A stretch of DNA of 64,000 nt from Citrobacter freundii ATCC 8090 = MTCC 1658 = NBRC 12681 (GCF_011064845.1 NZ_CP049015.1:186001-250000), one strand, 5' to 3'; positions 49,798 through 60,655 are shown, counted from the first letter of the stretch. Translations and numbers: made by a program. Notes: a model not told the origin generated them from the sequence alone.

Positions 49798-50235
49798 TTA
49801 TGCTTCTTCGTCGTCACGCAGCGGAACAATCAGCATGTCGACGTGGACAGTGTTGATCAGTTGGCGCGCGGAGGACATTAGCTTGCTCCAGAAATCCTGG
49901 TGATGACCACAAACGACCAGATCCATGTCGTATTTTTTGATGGCATCAACCAGAACCTGACCCAGGTCGCCGCTACCGCTCAGGGTTTCGGTGATAGGGT
50001 AGCCTGCGTTGGTGGAAAGCTCGGTTAGCGCGTGGTGGGTTTCTTCAGAAATGCGTTTCTGCATGTCGCCCAGATTCACGTCGATAAGCCCGGTGTACAG
50101 GTCGGAATAGTTTACGTCAACGTGGATAAGGGAGACTTTAGCATTGTAAGGCCGCGCCATAGAGACCGCTTTTTCAACCAGAACTTTGCTTTCCGGAGAA
50201 AGATCAACCGCGATAAGAATGTGTTTATAAGCCAT
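49798..50235 (-). CDS. uspA: universal stress protein A
   Basis: Cytoplasmic stress protein of 145 residues that accumulates when growth stops for almost any reason. The fold starts [23 protein letters not shown] and ends [13 protein letters not shown]. The ATP-binding loop G-x2-G-x9-G of other Usp proteins is not present ([17 protein letters not shown] instead), as expected for the UspA subgroup. ATG follows GGAGTAACACT. It is divergent from uspB. Confidence 0.98.
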   Translation of the reverse strand: MAYKHILIAVDLSPESKVLVEKAVSMARPYNAKVSLIHVDVNYSDLYTGLIDVNLGDMQKRISEETHHALTELSTNAGYPITETLSGSGDLGQVLVDAIKKYDMDLVVCGHHQDFWSKLMSSARQLINTVHVDMLIVPLRDDEEA

Positions 50236-50627
50236 AGTGTTACTCCTTCCATAAGTTGTCGATGACTAGCCTGCTGGCGTTTACCTGCCGCCGCGTCATC
50301 CGCGTCCTGCGAACCTTGCGCGCGGGGCTAGCCCAGTCGTAAAAACGTACCATATAAGGACTATCCTTACATTATAGCGACCAGGATAATCCGTCAATCC
50401 GCCTTGCTTGCCAAGCAGTTAAACAAATTTTTTAGTTAATTGCATTGATAGCGATTAACCTTCTGGCAAAAAAATTAACTAATCTCCTACACTATCTAGA
50501 GAGGCGTTCGGATGCGTGATACTAATACGAACGGTTCGGCTGTACTCTTCACTGAATGGTTTGGCAGGGTATCGGGGAGCGGTAGTCCCGGAAAGGAGTT
50601 CCGTGGGCGGGTCGCCGGGGAGGAGGT
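50236..50627. other. uspA-uspB divergent control region
   Basis: 392 bases without a gene. A palindrome TAAGGA-CTA-TCCTTA lies at 50355-50369. In E. coli uspA uses sigma-70 and uspB uses RpoS; I could not assign the promoters by eye. Confidence 0.5.
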
Positions 50628-50963
50628 ATGATAAGCACCATTGCATTGTTCTGGGCTTTATGTGTCGTTTGCATTGTTAATATGGCGCGCTATTTTTCTT
50701 CGCTACGCGCACTGTTAGTGGTACTTCGTGGTTGCGATCCATTGCTTTACCAGTATGTAGATGGTGGGGGCTTTTTTACCTCGCATGGGCAACCGAACAA
50801 GCAGATGCGTCTGGTGTGGTATATCTACGCTCAGCGTTACCGCGATCATCATGATGATGAGTTTATTCGCCGCTGTGAGCGGGTTCGCGGTCAGTTCATC
50901 CTCACCAGCGCGCTATGTGGCCTGGTGCTAATCAGCATGGTTGCGCTGATTATCTGGCACTGA
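50628..50963 (+). CDS. uspB: universal stress protein B
   Basis: Small inner-membrane protein of 111 residues with a helix at each end ([42 protein letters not shown]) and a charged middle loop. In E. coli it is made in stationary phase under RpoS and is needed for ethanol resistance at that stage. The ATG lies one base after AGGAGG, an unusually tight spacing, though a GGGG lies further upstream. It is convergent with pitA; a shared terminator follows. Confidence 0.95.
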   Translation: MISTIALFWALCVVCIVNMARYFSSLRALLVVLRGCDPLLYQYVDGGGFFTSHGQPNKQMRLVWYIYAQRYRDHHDDEFIRRCERVRGQFILTSALCGLVLISMVALIIWH

Positions 50964-50980
50964 TGCCAACGACAGATACA

Positions 50981-51014
50981 AAAAAAGCGGGTCAGAAAAC
51001 TGACCCGCTTTTTT
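50981..51014. terminator. bidirectional terminator between uspB and pitA
   Basis: A 15-bp perfect stem (50981-50995 with 51000-51014), with A-run and T-run ends. Confidence 0.93.
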
Positions 51015-51027
51015 ACCGTGCATTCGC

Positions 51028-52527
51028 TTAGATAAGCTTCAGAGAGAGCCAGTAAAGCCCGCCGGAAAGAAGAATTGCGGCTGGCAGGGTGAAGACCCAG
51101 GCCATCAGAATGCTGGTCACCGTTTTACGCTGTAAACCGCCGCCATCAACAACCATCGTCCCCGCAACGGAAGAAGAGAGAACGTGGGTGGTGGAAACAG
51201 GCATACCGGTGTAGCTGGCGAGACCGATAGAGACTGCGGCGGTCATCTGTGCCGACATCCCCTGGGCATAGGTCATGCCTTTCTTACCGATTTTCTCACC
51301 AATGGTGGTGGCTACGCGACGCCAGCCGATCATGGTACCAATGCCCAGCGCCAGTGCGACGGCCATAATGATCCAGATAGGCGCGTACTCAATGGTGCTC
51401 AGCATGTCAGCTTTCAGTTTCTTCAGCAGACGCTGATCGTCAGTGCTTACGCCAGGCAGTTTCACCACTTTATCGGTGGTATCAGAGATGCAGAGCATAA
51501 TGCGACGCAGTTGACCGCGCTGTTCGACGCTTAACTTGTCGTAGGTTTCCAGGTTCGCCAGCATACCTTTCGCACGTTCCAGCGCGTTGATGGTATTCGC
51601 CGGGTGGCAATGGAACTCTGTCGTCGTCGCTGGTGCCGCGTCCGTCGGGGACGGAATCAACTGGTCTACGCCTGTGGCCTGTTTAAGGAGGTCAGGACGC
51701 TGCTGGAAGAAGACTTCGACGTTATTGATGGCATCACGGGTACGGGTAATCTCGTAACCGGAAGCATTCATATTCACCACGAAGCCTGCAGGCGCTACGC
51801 CAATCAGCACCAGCATCACCAGACCAATGCCTTTCTGCCCGTCGTTAGCGCCATGAGAGAACGCCACGCCGATAGCGGAGAGGATTAGGGCAATACGGGT
51901 CCAGAACGGCGGCTTTTTCTTGCCATCTTTCTTTTCACGTTCTGCTGGCGTCAGGTGGATACGGGCACGTTTTTTTGTACCGCTCCAGTAGCGACGCAGA
52001 ATGAAAATAAGACCGCCCGCAACCACCAGACCAACAATTGGCGAGATGATAAGCGAGGCAAAAATACCGATAACTTTCGGAATGTTAAGTGCATCTACCA
52101 CAGAAGTGCCGGTCATCAGCGCATTGGTTAAACCAATACCGATAATGGCGCCAATTAGCGTGTGGGAGCTGGATGCAGGCAAACCAAAGTACCAGGTACC
52201 CAGGTTCCAGATAATTGCCGCCAGCAGCATGGAGAACACCATGGCGAGGCCATGTGACGATCCCATATTGAGCAGCAGATCCGTTGGCAGCATATGCACG
52301 ATGGCATATGCCACGCTGAGACCGCCCAGCAAAACACCAAAGAAGTTGAACACCGCAGCCATGACCACCGCCAATTGCGAACGCATTGCACGGGTATAGA
52401 TCACGGTTGCGACAGCATTGGCTGTATCATGGAAGCCGTTAATCGCTTCGTAGAACAGCACAAAAGCCAGAGCAAGCAATAGTAAAAGCCCGGTATGTAA
52501 ATCCAGGCCAGCAAACAAATGTAGCAT
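51028..52527 (-). CDS. pitA: low-affinity inorganic phosphate transporter PitA
   Basis: Inner-membrane symporter for metal-phosphate complexes and protons. It has 499 residues, equal to E. coli PitA, and about ten helices split by a large cytoplasmic loop (about residues 190-375). Each half carries the family motif: [18 protein letters not shown] near the N-terminus and [17 protein letters not shown] in the middle, plus [13 protein letters not shown] and [13 protein letters not shown]. PitA also lets zinc in with phosphate. It is convergent with uspB. Confidence 0.98.
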   Translation of the reverse strand: MLHLFAGLDLHTGLLLLLALAFVLFYEAINGFHDTANAVATVIYTRAMRSQLAVVMAAVFNFFGVLLGGLSVAYAIVHMLPTDLLLNMGSSHGLAMVFSMLLAAIIWNLGTWYFGLPASSSHTLIGAIIGIGLTNALMTGTSVVDALNIPKVIGIFASLIISPIVGLVVAGGLIFILRRYWSGTKKRARIHLTPAEREKKDGKKKPPFWTRIALILSAIGVAFSHGANDGQKGIGLVMLVLIGVAPAGFVVNMNASGYEITRTRDAINNVEVFFQQRPDLLKQATGVDQLIPSPTDAAPATTTEFHCHPANTINALERAKGMLANLETYDKLSVEQRGQLRRIMLCISDTTDKVVKLPGVSTDDQRLLKKLKADMLSTIEYAPIWIIMAVALALGIGTMIGWRRVATTIGEKIGKKGMTYAQGMSAQMTAAVSIGLASYTGMPVSTTHVLSSSVAGTMVVDGGGLQRKTVTSILMAWVFTLPAAILLSGGLYWLSLKLI

Positions 52528-52756
52528 AGGACGTTACGCCATTTTGAGGACATGAACGCGGCGCATTATCAGTGACTTTGGCGGCGCGGGCAAAGTGAAA
52601 TATAGAGTTTTTTTGATTTGTCTCCTGCTTTGTTTTACACCACTAAAGAATTATCCTATATATTTCAGTTAAATACCCTTTATCGGTAGTTTGGTGCTGG
52701 TGCGACCACTGAGGAATCTTTACAATTCACACCCGCTTTTTAGAGAGGATCGCAAC

Positions 52757-53950
52757 GTGGAAAGGTTTGATACCGTTATTATAGGCGCTGGCGCAGCGGG
52801 TATGTTTTGTGCCGCGCAGGCAGGACAAGCAGGTAGTCGCGTACTGCTGATTGATAATGGTAAAAAGCCGGGGCGTAAGATTCTCATGTCTGGCGGGGGA
52901 CGCTGCAACTTTACCAATCTTTATGTCGAGCCTGCCGCCTATTTGAGCCAAAACCCCCATTTTTGCAAATCGGCGCTGGCGCGTTACACGCAGTGGGATT
53001 TTATCGACCTGGTGGGCAAACACGGTATTGCCTGGCACGAAAAAACGCTAGGCCAGCTGTTCTGCGATGATTCCGCACAGCAAATTGTCGATATGCTGGT
53101 AGACGAGTGTGAAAAAGGTAACGTAACTATGCGGTTACGTAGCGAAGTCCTGAGCGTCGAGCGAGAGGGTGATGATTTCATTCTCGAATTGAACGGGATG
53201 ACCGTGGGCACGAAAAAGCTGGTTATTGCCTCCGGTGGTCTCTCTATGCCGGGGCTGGGCGCGACGCCGTTTGGTTATAAAATTGCCGAACAGTTCGGTC
53301 TGAACGTATTGCCAACGCGCGCAGGACTGGTGCCCTTTACGTTGCATAAGCCACTGCTGGAGCAGCTCCAGGTGCTCTCTGGCGTGTCGGTCTCCTCTGT
53401 TATCACCGCCGAGGACGGCACCGTCTTTCGTGAAAATCTGCTCTTTACACACCGCGGGCTTTCTGGTCCGGCCGTACTGCAGATTTCCAGTTTTTGGCAG
53501 CCAGGCGAATTTGTCAGCATTAATTTGTTGCCGGATGTTGACCTTGCGAGCTTCCTCGATGACCAACGCAGCGCCCACCCTAATCAGAGCTTAAAGAATA
53601 CGCTTGCTATGCAGTTGCCAAAACGTCTGGTGGAATGTTTACAGCAGTTAGGGCAAATCCCGGACGTCTCGCTGAAACAGCTTAACGTGCGCGATCAACA
53701 AACGCTGGTTGAGACGCTGACCGATTGGCGGGTGCAGCCGAACGGTACAGAAGGGTATCGTACCGCTGAAGTCACGCTGGGCGGCGTTGATACCAATGAG
53801 CTTTCATCGCGCACGATGGAAGCACGTAAAGTGCCGGGACTCTATTTTATCGGCGAAGTTATGGACGTTACCGGCTGGTTGGGAGGCTATAACTTCCAGT
53901 GGGCATGGTCGAGTGCCTGGGCGTGCGCGCAAGATTTAGCGCCAGCCTGA
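52757..53950 (+). CDS. yhiN: BaiN-like flavoprotein YhiN
   Basis: FAD-binding protein of 397 residues in the HI0933/BaiN-like family. The FAD motif is TVIIGAGAAGMFCAAQAG, followed by KKPGRKILMSGGGRCNFTN, and the C-terminus has the second FAD contact YFIGEVMDVTGWLGGYNFQWAWSSAWACA. The start GTG at 52757, 9 bases after AGAGGA, gives the E. coli-like N-terminus; a TTG reading from 52691 is rejected. The role in E. coli is unknown, and the fold alone does not show the substrate. Confidence 0.92.
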   Translation: MERFDTVIIGAGAAGMFCAAQAGQAGSRVLLIDNGKKPGRKILMSGGGRCNFTNLYVEPAAYLSQNPHFCKSALARYTQWDFIDLVGKHGIAWHEKTLGQLFCDDSAQQIVDMLVDECEKGNVTMRLRSEVLSVEREGDDFILELNGMTVGTKKLVIASGGLSMPGLGATPFGYKIAEQFGLNVLPTRAGLVPFTLHKPLLEQLQVLSGVSVSSVITAEDGTVFRENLLFTHRGLSGPAVLQISSFWQPGEFVSINLLPDVDLASFLDDQRSAHPNQSLKNTLAMQLPKRLVECLQQLGQIPDVSLKQLNVRDQQTLVETLTDWRVQPNGTEGYRTAEVTLGGVDTNELSSRTMEARKVPGLYFIGEVMDVTGWLGGYNFQWAWSSAWACAQDLAPA

Positions 53951-53955
53951 CTGTG

Positions 53956-53983
53956 ACGCCCGACAACCTGAGCTGCCGGGCGT
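53956..53983. terminator. possible terminator between yhiN and mgtE
   Basis: The stem ACGCCCG/CGGGCGT with a 14-base loop lies between convergent genes. The T-run is short. Confidence 0.4.
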
Positions 53984-53988
53984 TATCA

Positions 53989-55002
53989 TTAGTTCAGACC
54001 AAGAAAGTGCTGGGCGATTTTAAAGTAGATAATTAACCCGGTACCGTCGATAAGCGTGGCGATAAACGGGGCTGAAACCACGGCGGGATCAATGCCGATA
54101 CGCTTGAGCACCATGGGGATCACTGATGACACCACGGCGCTCCACAGCGTAATGCAAACCAGCGTCAGGCTGACGATCAGCGTGATTTCCATACCGATGC
54201 CCATCATCCACGCGCGCAAGCACCCTGCCAGGCCCAGCGTCAGAGCGATCAGCAGCGAAGTTGAAACTTCTTTGCGGATCACCCGACCCATATCGCGCAG
54301 CCGCACTTCTCCCAGCGCCATTGAACGTACCAGCGTCGAAGTGATCTGCGTACCGCTGTTGCCGCCAGTACCAATTAATAGCGGAATAAAAAAGGCCAGG
54401 GCAATTGCAGATTCCAGCGCCTCTTCAAAATGCTGAAGCACGCTGCTGGTATAGGCTTCTGCGACAAACAGCAGCAGGAGCCAGACCGAACGTTTTTTCC
54501 ACAATGTCCACGGACTAATTTCCAGATAGGGTTTTTCCAGCGGTAGCGTGGCGCCCTGAAGCTGAACGTCTTCGGTAACATCATCTTCCTGTAGATGAGC
54601 GATCTCTTTTTCCATCAGACAACCGACCAGCTCACCTCTCTCAACGACAGCAACCAGATCGACTTCGCGTTCGGCTAACTCGGCAACGACCTGCGCCCGT
54701 TCATCATCAGGCTTTACATGAAATAAACAGCTGTCCGTAAGATGATTGATGTTCAGCGACGTATCTTTTTCCTGCAATAAGCGCTTGATGGATAACACCC
54801 CGCGCAGCGCTTTTCCGGCCACAACAAAGACCTGGCCTGGGATGTCATCCGTTGTGAGTTGGGAGACAAAGTACTCGCGAGCGCCGTTCACGCTGAGATG
54901 GTCCGGCAGAGTAATAAAATCGGTGCGCATATATTGGGCGATAGCGTCGCCGTTGAAATCCGGCATAGGATGATGAGCGGCGCAGAGTGGCATAGATGAC
55001 AT
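53989..55002 (-). CDS. mgtE: MgtE-family magnesium transporter
   Basis: Divalent cation channel-like transporter of 337 residues. The N-terminal half is a CBS-type regulatory region (YMRTDFITLPDHLSVNGAREYF ... VDLVAVVERGELVGCLMEKEI). The C-terminal half has five helices with the pore motif PLLIGTGGNSGTQ and the conserved PFIATLIDGTGLIIYF. It is shorter than the typical 450 residues because the N-terminal superhelical domain is missing. Upstream lies an M-box magnesium riboswitch, which supports Mg2+ as substrate. The start codon follows AGGGA at 8 bases. E. coli lacks this gene here. Confidence 0.93.
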   Translation of the reverse strand: MSSMPLCAAHHPMPDFNGDAIAQYMRTDFITLPDHLSVNGAREYFVSQLTTDDIPGQVFVVAGKALRGVLSIKRLLQEKDTSLNINHLTDSCLFHVKPDDERAQVVAELAEREVDLVAVVERGELVGCLMEKEIAHLQEDDVTEDVQLQGATLPLEKPYLEISPWTLWKKRSVWLLLLFVAEAYTSSVLQHFEEALESAIALAFFIPLLIGTGGNSGTQITSTLVRSMALGEVRLRDMGRVIRKEVSTSLLIALTLGLAGCLRAWMMGIGMEITLIVSLTLVCITLWSAVVSSVIPMVLKRIGIDPAVVSAPFIATLIDGTGLIIYFKIAQHFLGLN

Positions 55003-55011
55003 GGTGTAATT

Positions 55012-55034
55012 CCCTATAAAAATCTCTCATAGGG
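55012..55034 (-). promoter_or_regulatory. Shine-Dalgarno-sequestering hairpin of the mgtE riboswitch
   Basis: Arms CCCTAT (55012-55017) and ATAGGG (55029-55034). On the minus strand the downstream arm contains AGGG of the mgtE ribosome site, so closing the hairpin should hide it. The role as expression platform is inference. Confidence 0.6.
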
Positions 55035-55069
55035 GCGAACAAGACAGGGTTAGCACAGGCAGATCCCTA

Positions 55070-55240
55070 CGTCCTGGTTTTAGCACTGAACAACGTATCT
55101 GTCCGATGGTGAAATCGTCAGAAGTTACCTTGGCAACACCTTGATTCGATGGATGCCTGTATTTCCCTGAGTGGTCTCTCTCGATACCAGCAGGGCGGTA
55201 ACTTGTATTTGTACAGGAGCCTCGCCATAACGAGATCGGT
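55070..55240 (-). ncRNA. M-box (ykoK) magnesium riboswitch
   Basis: On the minus strand the leader has the M-box landmarks in order: CTCGTTATGGCGAGGCTCCT, then TACCGCCCTGCTGGTATCGA, GAGACCACTCAGGG, and near the end CAGTGCTAAAACC. These match the conserved aptamer core (GUUAGGUGAGGCUCCU, ACUGCCC, GGGU, GUGCUAAAGCUC) known from the ykoK family. It lies just upstream of mgtE. High magnesium should switch expression off. Ends are approximate. Confidence 0.88.
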
Positions 55241-55642
55241 AAATGAGCCGCTATTATAGGGATGCCTAATCATTGATTATGTTTATAGTTGCGATTGTTT
55301 ATCAATCGTTGATATACGAAATATTTCTTGTGCCAGGGCTGAACTGGAAACGACAACCGAATAGACATATTGAATCCAGGTGTTAGTATTCAATAGACAG
55401 CAGTTATGAGTATGCGTGTTTCATTTCCGGCCAGGAACGCTGATGATGACAACATTACTACCCGATTTCACAGCATTTTCGTCACTCACTTCCTTCGCGG
55501 CGTGCGTTGCTATTACGCCTGTCCGCACTCTGGCCATTATTTCTCATTCCTTCTCATCCCGGATGGAATCTCCCGCTGAATAGCTGTTCAGTGGGCTTTG
55601 TGACACGCATCGTTTGATAACAGGGATTACGGCGGGTCGGAT
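55241..55642. other. mgtE-yhiI divergent region
   Basis: 402 bases. The riboswitch-proximal part should hold the mgtE promoter. 55443-55583 is an ORF listed separately. Nothing else is recognised. Confidence 0.5.
55443..55583 (+). pseudogene. possible remnant of a LysE/RhtB-type exporter gene, or small ORF
   Basis: A 46-codon ORF with AGGA 6 bases before its ATG. The product (TAFSSLTSFAACVAITPVRT, then LAIISHS) looks like the start of a LysE/RhtB amino acid exporter, whose hallmark is TPGPT. Here the motif reads TPVRT, and the protein stops soon after. A decayed gene end is my favoured reading; a real small protein is possible because the ribosome site is good. It lies just upstream of yhiI. 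Confidence 0.4.
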
Positions 55643-56710
55643 ATGGAAAAGATTAAGCGTCATCTGGTGTGGTGGGGCGCGGGTATTGTGGTGGTGGTTG
55701 CTGCAATAGCATGGTGGATGTTGCGTCCTGCGGGGATTCCGGAAGGTTTCGCGGCCAGCAACGGCAGAATAGAAGCTACCGAAGTGGATATTGCCACCAA
55801 AATTGCCGGGCGTATCGATACGATCCTCGTATCGGAAGGACAGTTCGTTCGTCAGGGCGAGGTGCTGGCGAAAATGGATACCCGCGTGCTGCAGGAGCAG
55901 CGACTGGAAGCTGTCGCACAAATCAAAGAAGCCGAAAGCGCGGTGGCGGCGGCACGAGCGCTGCTGGAACAGCGGCAAAGTGAAATGCGCGCCGCGCAGT
56001 CGGTGGTAAAACAGCGAGAGGCGGAACTGCAGTCGGTCTCTAAACGTCACGTTCGCTCCCGTTCGCTATCCCTGCGTGGGGCTGTATCCGAGCAACAACT
56101 GGATGACGACAGGGCAGCGGCTGAAAGCGCTCGCGCGGCACTGGAATCCGCAAAGGCGCAGGTCTCTGCGGCAAAAGCCGCAATTGAAGCCGCTCGTACC
56201 AGCATCATTCAGGCGCAAACCCGCGTAGAAGCCGCGCAGGCTACCGAACGTCGCATTGCCGCTGATATTGATGACAGCGAGCTGAAAGCCCCGCGCGATG
56301 GTCGCGTGCAGTACCGTGTCGCCGAACCGGGCGAGGTGCTTTCCGCGGGCGGTCGCGTACTGAATATGGTCGATCTCAGCGATGTCTACATGACGTTCTT
56401 CTTACCTACCGAACAGGCTGGTTTATTGAAGATTGGCGGTGAAGCTCGCCTGGTGCTGGATGCTGCGCCGGATCTGCGTATTCCGGCGACCATTAGCTTT
56501 GTGGCTAGCGTCGCGCAGTTCACGCCGAAAACGGTCGAAACCAGTGATGAACGGCTGAAGCTGATGTTCCGCGTTAAAGCGCGTATCCCGCCAGAGCTGT
56601 TGCAGCAGCATCTGGAGTACGTGAAAACCGGTCTGCCGGGCATGGCGTGGGTGCGTGTTGATGAAAATCGCCCCTGGCCTGACGACCTGGTGGTGAGGTT
56701 GCCGCAATGA
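55643..56710 (+). CDS. yhiI: HlyD-type membrane fusion protein YhiI
   Basis: Periplasmic adaptor protein of 355 residues. One N-terminal membrane helix ([18 protein letters not shown]) is followed by a lipoyl half-motif ([22 protein letters not shown]), a coiled coil of about 130 residues (residues 80-210, rich in Ala, Glu and Arg), the second lipoyl half ([26 protein letters not shown]) and a beta-barrel domain. It should link the inner-membrane ABC proteins encoded by rbbA and yhhJ to an outer-membrane channel. Its stop overlaps the rbbA start (ATGA), so the three genes form one operon. Substrate unknown. Confidence 0.93.
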   Translation: MEKIKRHLVWWGAGIVVVVAAIAWWMLRPAGIPEGFAASNGRIEATEVDIATKIAGRIDTILVSEGQFVRQGEVLAKMDTRVLQEQRLEAVAQIKEAESAVAAARALLEQRQSEMRAAQSVVKQREAELQSVSKRHVRSRSLSLRGAVSEQQLDDDRAAAESARAALESAKAQVSAAKAAIEAARTSIIQAQTRVEAAQATERRIAADIDDSELKAPRDGRVQYRVAEPGEVLSAGGRVLNMVDLSDVYMTFFLPTEQAGLLKIGGEARLVLDAAPDLRIPATISFVASVAQFTPKTVETSDERLKLMFRVKARIPPELLQQHLEYVKTGLPGMAWVRVDENRPWPDDLVVRLPQ

Positions 56711-59454
56711 CGCATCTGGCGCTGGTTCCCGTTCCTCCCGTGGCGCACCTTGACGGCGTGAGTCAGCATTACGGGAAAACGGTCGCGCTGAACAACATCA
56801 CGCTGGATATCCCTGCCCGCTGTATGGTGGGGCTTATTGGCCCGGATGGCGTCGGAAAATCGAGCCTGCTGTCGCTCATCTCCGGCGCGCGGGTCATTGA
56901 ACACGGCAACGTGATGGTGTTGGGCGGCGATATGCGCGACCCAAAACATCGACGGGATGTCTGCCCGCGCATTGCCTGGATGCCGCAGGGGTTAGGGAAA
57001 AACCTGTACCATACGCTGTCGGTGTATGAGAACGTCGATTTCTTTGCCCGGCTGTTTGGTCATGATAAAGCGGAACGCGAAGCGCGGATTACCGAGCTGC
57101 TGAACAGCACCGGCCTGGCACCGTTTCGCGACCGTCCCGCCGGGAAACTCTCGGGCGGGATGAAGCAAAAGCTGGGGTTGTGCTGCGCGTTAATCCACGA
57201 CCCGGAACTGTTAATTCTCGATGAACCCACCACCGGGGTCGATCCGCTGTCCCGCGCCCAGTTCTGGGATCTAATTAACAGCATTCGCCAGCGGCAGACC
57301 AACATGAGCGTGCTGGTTGCGACCGCTTACATGGAAGAAGCCGAGCGCTTTGACTGGCTGGTAGCGATGAACGCCGGGGAGGTGTTAGCCACCGGGAGCG
57401 CCCAGCAGCTACGCGAACAAACCAACAGCAACACGCTGGAGCAGGCGTTTATCGCGCTGCTACCTGAAGCCCAGCGCCAGGCGCATAAGCCGGTGGTGAT
57501 CCCACCGTATCACGCTGAGCAGGAAGAGATTGCCATTGAGGCGAAAGACCTGACTATGCGCTTCGGTAAGTTTGTCGCCGTTGACCACGTTAACTTTCGT
57601 ATTCCGCGCGGGGAAATCTTCGGTTTTCTCGGCTCCAACGGCTGCGGTAAATCCACCACCATGAAGATGCTCACCGGTCTGCTACCCGCAAGCGAAGGTG
57701 AGGCCTGGTTGTTTGGGCAAGCGGTTGACCCGAAGAATATCGATACCCGCCGCCGGGTGGGCTATATGTCGCAGGCGTTTTCGCTCTACAGCGAGCTGAC
57801 CGTCCGGCAAAACCTCGAACTACATGCGCGACTGTTCCATATCCCCGAAGCGGAAATCCCCGGGCGGGTACAAGAGATGAGCGAGCGTTTTTCGCTGACC
57901 GATGTCGAAGACGCGTTGCCCGGCGCGCTGCCGTTGGGGATCCGTCAACGCCTGTCGCTGGCGGTGGCGGTGATCCATCGCCCGGAAATGCTCATTCTTG
58001 ATGAGCCGACCTCCGGGGTCGATCCGGTGGCGAGGGACATGTTCTGGCAACTGATGGTCGATTTGTCGCGGCAGGACAAAGTGACCATTTTTATCTCCAC
58101 CCACTTTATGAACGAAGCGGAGCGCTGCGACCGGATGTCGCTGATGCACGCCGGAAAAGTGCTGGCCAGCGGCACGCCGCAGGAACTGGTGAAACAGCGT
58201 GGCGCCGCCAGTCTGGAAGAGGCGTTTATCTCCTGGTTACAGGAAGCGGCAGGCCCGGCTCCGGAAGCTCAGTTACCGCCAGCCAATGTTCCGATAGCGC
58301 ATGAAAATAGTCAGCTGCCGCGGCAGGGCTTTAGCCTGCGGCGGTTGTTCAGCTACAGCCGCCGTGAAGCGCTGGAACTACGACGCGATCCGGTACGTTC
58401 AACGCTGGCGCTGATGGGCACAGTGATCCTGATGCTGATCATGGGCTACGGCATCAGCATGGATGTGGAGAACCTGCGTTTTTCGGTGCTTGATCGTGAT
58501 CAGACCGTCAGCAGCCAGGCGTGGACGCTGAATCTGGCGGGATCGCGCTATTTTATCGAACAGCCTCCGCTCACCAGTTATGACGAGCTGGACAAACGGA
58601 TGCGTTCGGGCGAAGTGGCGGTAGCAATAGAGATCCCGCCAAACTTTGGCCGCGATATCGCGCGTGGCACGCCGGTGAAGATTGGCGTCTGGGTCGATGG
58701 CGCAATGCCGAGCCGCGCTGAAACGGTCAGAGGCTACGTACAGGCGATGCATCAGACCTGGCTGCAGGATGTGATGGCGCGTCAACCCAATTCCAGTGGG
58801 CAAAACGGGCTGATGACCATTGAAACTCGCTATCGTTACAACCCGGATGTAAAGAGTCTGCCGGCGATTGTTCCGGCGGTGATCCCGCTGCTGCTGATGA
58901 TGATCCCCTCGATGCTCAGCGCCCTCAGCGTAGTGCGTGAGAAAGAGCTGGGGTCGATTATCAACCTGTACGTTACGCCCACGACTCGCAGCGAGTTTTT
59001 ACTCGGCAAACAGTTGCCGTACATCGTGCTGGGGATGCTTAACTTCCTGCTGCTGTGTGCGCTGTCAGTTTTTGTGTTCGGCGTCCCGCATAAGGGGAGT
59101 TTTTTAACCCTGACGCTGGCCGCGCTGTTGTACGTCACCATTGCCACCGGGCTGGGTCTGTTAATTTCCACGTTTATGAAAAGCCAGATCGCGGCTATTT
59201 TTGGTACGGCGATTATTACGCTGATCCCGGCGACGCAGTTTTCCGGGATGATCGATCCGGTCGCCTCGCTCGAAGGGCCTGGACGCTGGATTGGTGAAAT
59301 TTACCCGACCAGCCATTTTCTGACCATCGCGCGTGGGACGTTCTCTAAAGCGTTGGATCTGACCGATCTCTGGCAGCTGTTTATTCCGCTGGCGGTAGCT
59401 ATTCCGGTGGTGATTGGTCTGAGCGTATTACTGCTGAAAAAACAGGAGGGGTGA
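56707..59454 (+). CDS. rbbA: ribosome-associated ATPase / ABC transporter fusion RbbA
   Basis: A 915-residue protein with two ABC ATPase domains fused to an ABC-2-type membrane domain. Domain 1: Walker [10 protein letters not shown], signature LSGGMKQKL, Walker [13 protein letters not shown]. Domain 2: Walker [10 protein letters not shown], Walker [13 protein letters not shown], with a changed signature (LPLGIRQRL). The membrane domain starts near residue 560 with about six helices ([19 protein letters not shown]). E. coli RbbA binds ribosomes and has been linked to elongation; the gene context instead suggests export with YhiI and YhhJ. It is coupled by 4-base overlaps on both sides. Confidence 0.95.
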   Translation: MTHLALVPVPPVAHLDGVSQHYGKTVALNNITLDIPARCMVGLIGPDGVGKSSLLSLISGARVIEHGNVMVLGGDMRDPKHRRDVCPRIAWMPQGLGKNLYHTLSVYENVDFFARLFGHDKAEREARITELLNSTGLAPFRDRPAGKLSGGMKQKLGLCCALIHDPELLILDEPTTGVDPLSRAQFWDLINSIRQRQTNMSVLVATAYMEEAERFDWLVAMNAGEVLATGSAQQLREQTNSNTLEQAFIALLPEAQRQAHKPVVIPPYHAEQEEIAIEAKDLTMRFGKFVAVDHVNFRIPRGEIFGFLGSNGCGKSTTMKMLTGLLPASEGEAWLFGQAVDPKNIDTRRRVGYMSQAFSLYSELTVRQNLELHARLFHIPEAEIPGRVQEMSERFSLTDVEDALPGALPLGIRQRLSLAVAVIHRPEMLILDEPTSGVDPVARDMFWQLMVDLSRQDKVTIFISTHFMNEAERCDRMSLMHAGKVLASGTPQELVKQRGAASLEEAFISWLQEAAGPAPEAQLPPANVPIAHENSQLPRQGFSLRRLFSYSRREALELRRDPVRSTLALMGTVILMLIMGYGISMDVENLRFSVLDRDQTVSSQAWTLNLAGSRYFIEQPPLTSYDELDKRMRSGEVAVAIEIPPNFGRDIARGTPVKIGVWVDGAMPSRAETVRGYVQAMHQTWLQDVMARQPNSSGQNGLMTIETRYRYNPDVKSLPAIVPAVIPLLLMMIPSMLSALSVVREKELGSIINLYVTPTTRSEFLLGKQLPYIVLGMLNFLLLCALSVFVFGVPHKGSFLTLTLAALLYVTIATGLGLLISTFMKSQIAAIFGTAIITLIPATQFSGMIDPVASLEGPGRWIGEIYPTSHFLTIARGTFSKALDLTDLWQLFIPLAVAIPVVIGLSVLLLKKQEG

Positions 59455-60578
59455 TGCGCCGATTACGCAATATTTATAACCTCGGTATCAAAGAGTTGCG
59501 CAGCCTGCTGGGTGACAAAGCGATGCTGACGCTGATCGTCTTTGCCTTCACGATTTCGGTTTATTCTTCCGCGACCGTCCTGCCGGGTTCGCTGCATCTG
59601 GCGCCGATTGCTATTGCCGATATGGACCAGTCGCAGTTGTCGAACCGGATTGTGAACAGCTTTTATCGCCCGTGGTTTTTACCGCCGGAGATGATCACCG
59701 CTGATGAGATGGATGCCGGACTGGACGCCGGGCGCTACACCTTCGCCGTGAACATTCCACCTGATTTTCAGCGTGATGTGTTGGCCGGTCGGCAGCCGGA
59801 TATACAGGTTAACGTCGATGCCACGCGGATGAGCCAGGCCTTTACCGGCAACAGCTATATCCAGAATATCATCAGCGGCGAGGTGAACAGCTTTGTGGCG
59901 CGTTACCGTGACAACAATGAGCCGCCGGTGGCGTTGGAAATGCGTATGCGCTTTAACCCTAATCTGGAACCTGCCCGCTTTGGCGCGGTGATGGCGATTA
60001 TCAACAACATCACCATGCTGGCGATCGTGCTTACCGGGTCGGCGCTGATCCGCGAGCGCGAGCACGGGACAATAGAACATCTGCTGGTTATGCCGGTGAC
60101 GCCGTTTGAGATCATGATGGCAAAAATCTGGTCGATGGGTCTGGTGGTGCTGGTGGTTTCCGGTTTATCGCTGATGCTGATGGTAAAAGGCGTGCTCGGC
60201 GTACCCATTGAAGGTTCGATACCACTGTTTATGCTGGGCGTGGCGCTGAGCCTGTTCGCCACCACCTCGATCGGAATTTTTATGGGCACGCTGGCGCGCT
60301 CTATGCCGCAACTGGGGTTACTGATGATTCTGGTACTGCTGCCGCTACAGATGCTCTCTGGTGGTTCTACACCGCGTGAAAGCATGCCGCAGGCGGTGCA
60401 GGACATAATGCTGACTATGCCAACTACCCATTTTGTCAGCCTCGCGCAGGCGATACTTTACCGCGGCGCTGGGTTTGGCATCGTCTGGCCGCAGTTCCTG
60501 ACGCTGTTGGCGATTGGCAGCGCGTTCTTCCTGATAGCGCTGCTGCGCTTTAGAAAGACGATTGGCACGATGGCGTAA
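59454..60578 (+). CDS. yhhJ: ABC-2-type membrane permease YhhJ
   Basis: Inner-membrane protein of 374 residues with an N-terminal helix, a large periplasmic part (residues 45-170) and a C-terminal bundle of five helices (RFGAVMAIINNITMLAIVLTGSALIREREHGTIEHLL is the typical ABC-2 segment). It resembles the membrane part of RbbA and probably pairs with it. The start is ATG 59454, 4 bases after AGGAGG; the GTG directly before it is too close. It is the last gene of yhiI-rbbA-yhhJ. Confidence 0.93.
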   Translation: MRRLRNIYNLGIKELRSLLGDKAMLTLIVFAFTISVYSSATVLPGSLHLAPIAIADMDQSQLSNRIVNSFYRPWFLPPEMITADEMDAGLDAGRYTFAVNIPPDFQRDVLAGRQPDIQVNVDATRMSQAFTGNSYIQNIISGEVNSFVARYRDNNEPPVALEMRMRFNPNLEPARFGAVMAIINNITMLAIVLTGSALIREREHGTIEHLLVMPVTPFEIMMAKIWSMGLVVLVVSGLSLMLMVKGVLGVPIEGSIPLFMLGVALSLFATTSIGIFMGTLARSMPQLGLLMILVLLPLQMLSGGSTPRESMPQAVQDIMLTMPTTHFVSLAQAILYRGAGFGIVWPQFLTLLAIGSAFFLIALLRFRKTIGTMA

Positions 60579-60620
60579 TTGGTTGGCTTCATATCTTGAC
60601 TGCATTGTATGCTGTTATAA

Positions 60621-60645
60621 TATGACTTCAAAGGATGAAGTCATA
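60621..60645. promoter_or_regulatory. operator of the hicAB operon
   Basis: A perfect 9-bp palindrome, TATGACTTC (60621-60629) and GAAGTCATA (60637-60645), with a 7-base spacer, between a TATAAT-like -10 (60616-60621) and the hicA ribosome site. It is probably bound by HicB or the HicAB complex. Confidence 0.8.
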
Positions 60646-60655
60646 AGGACATGCG

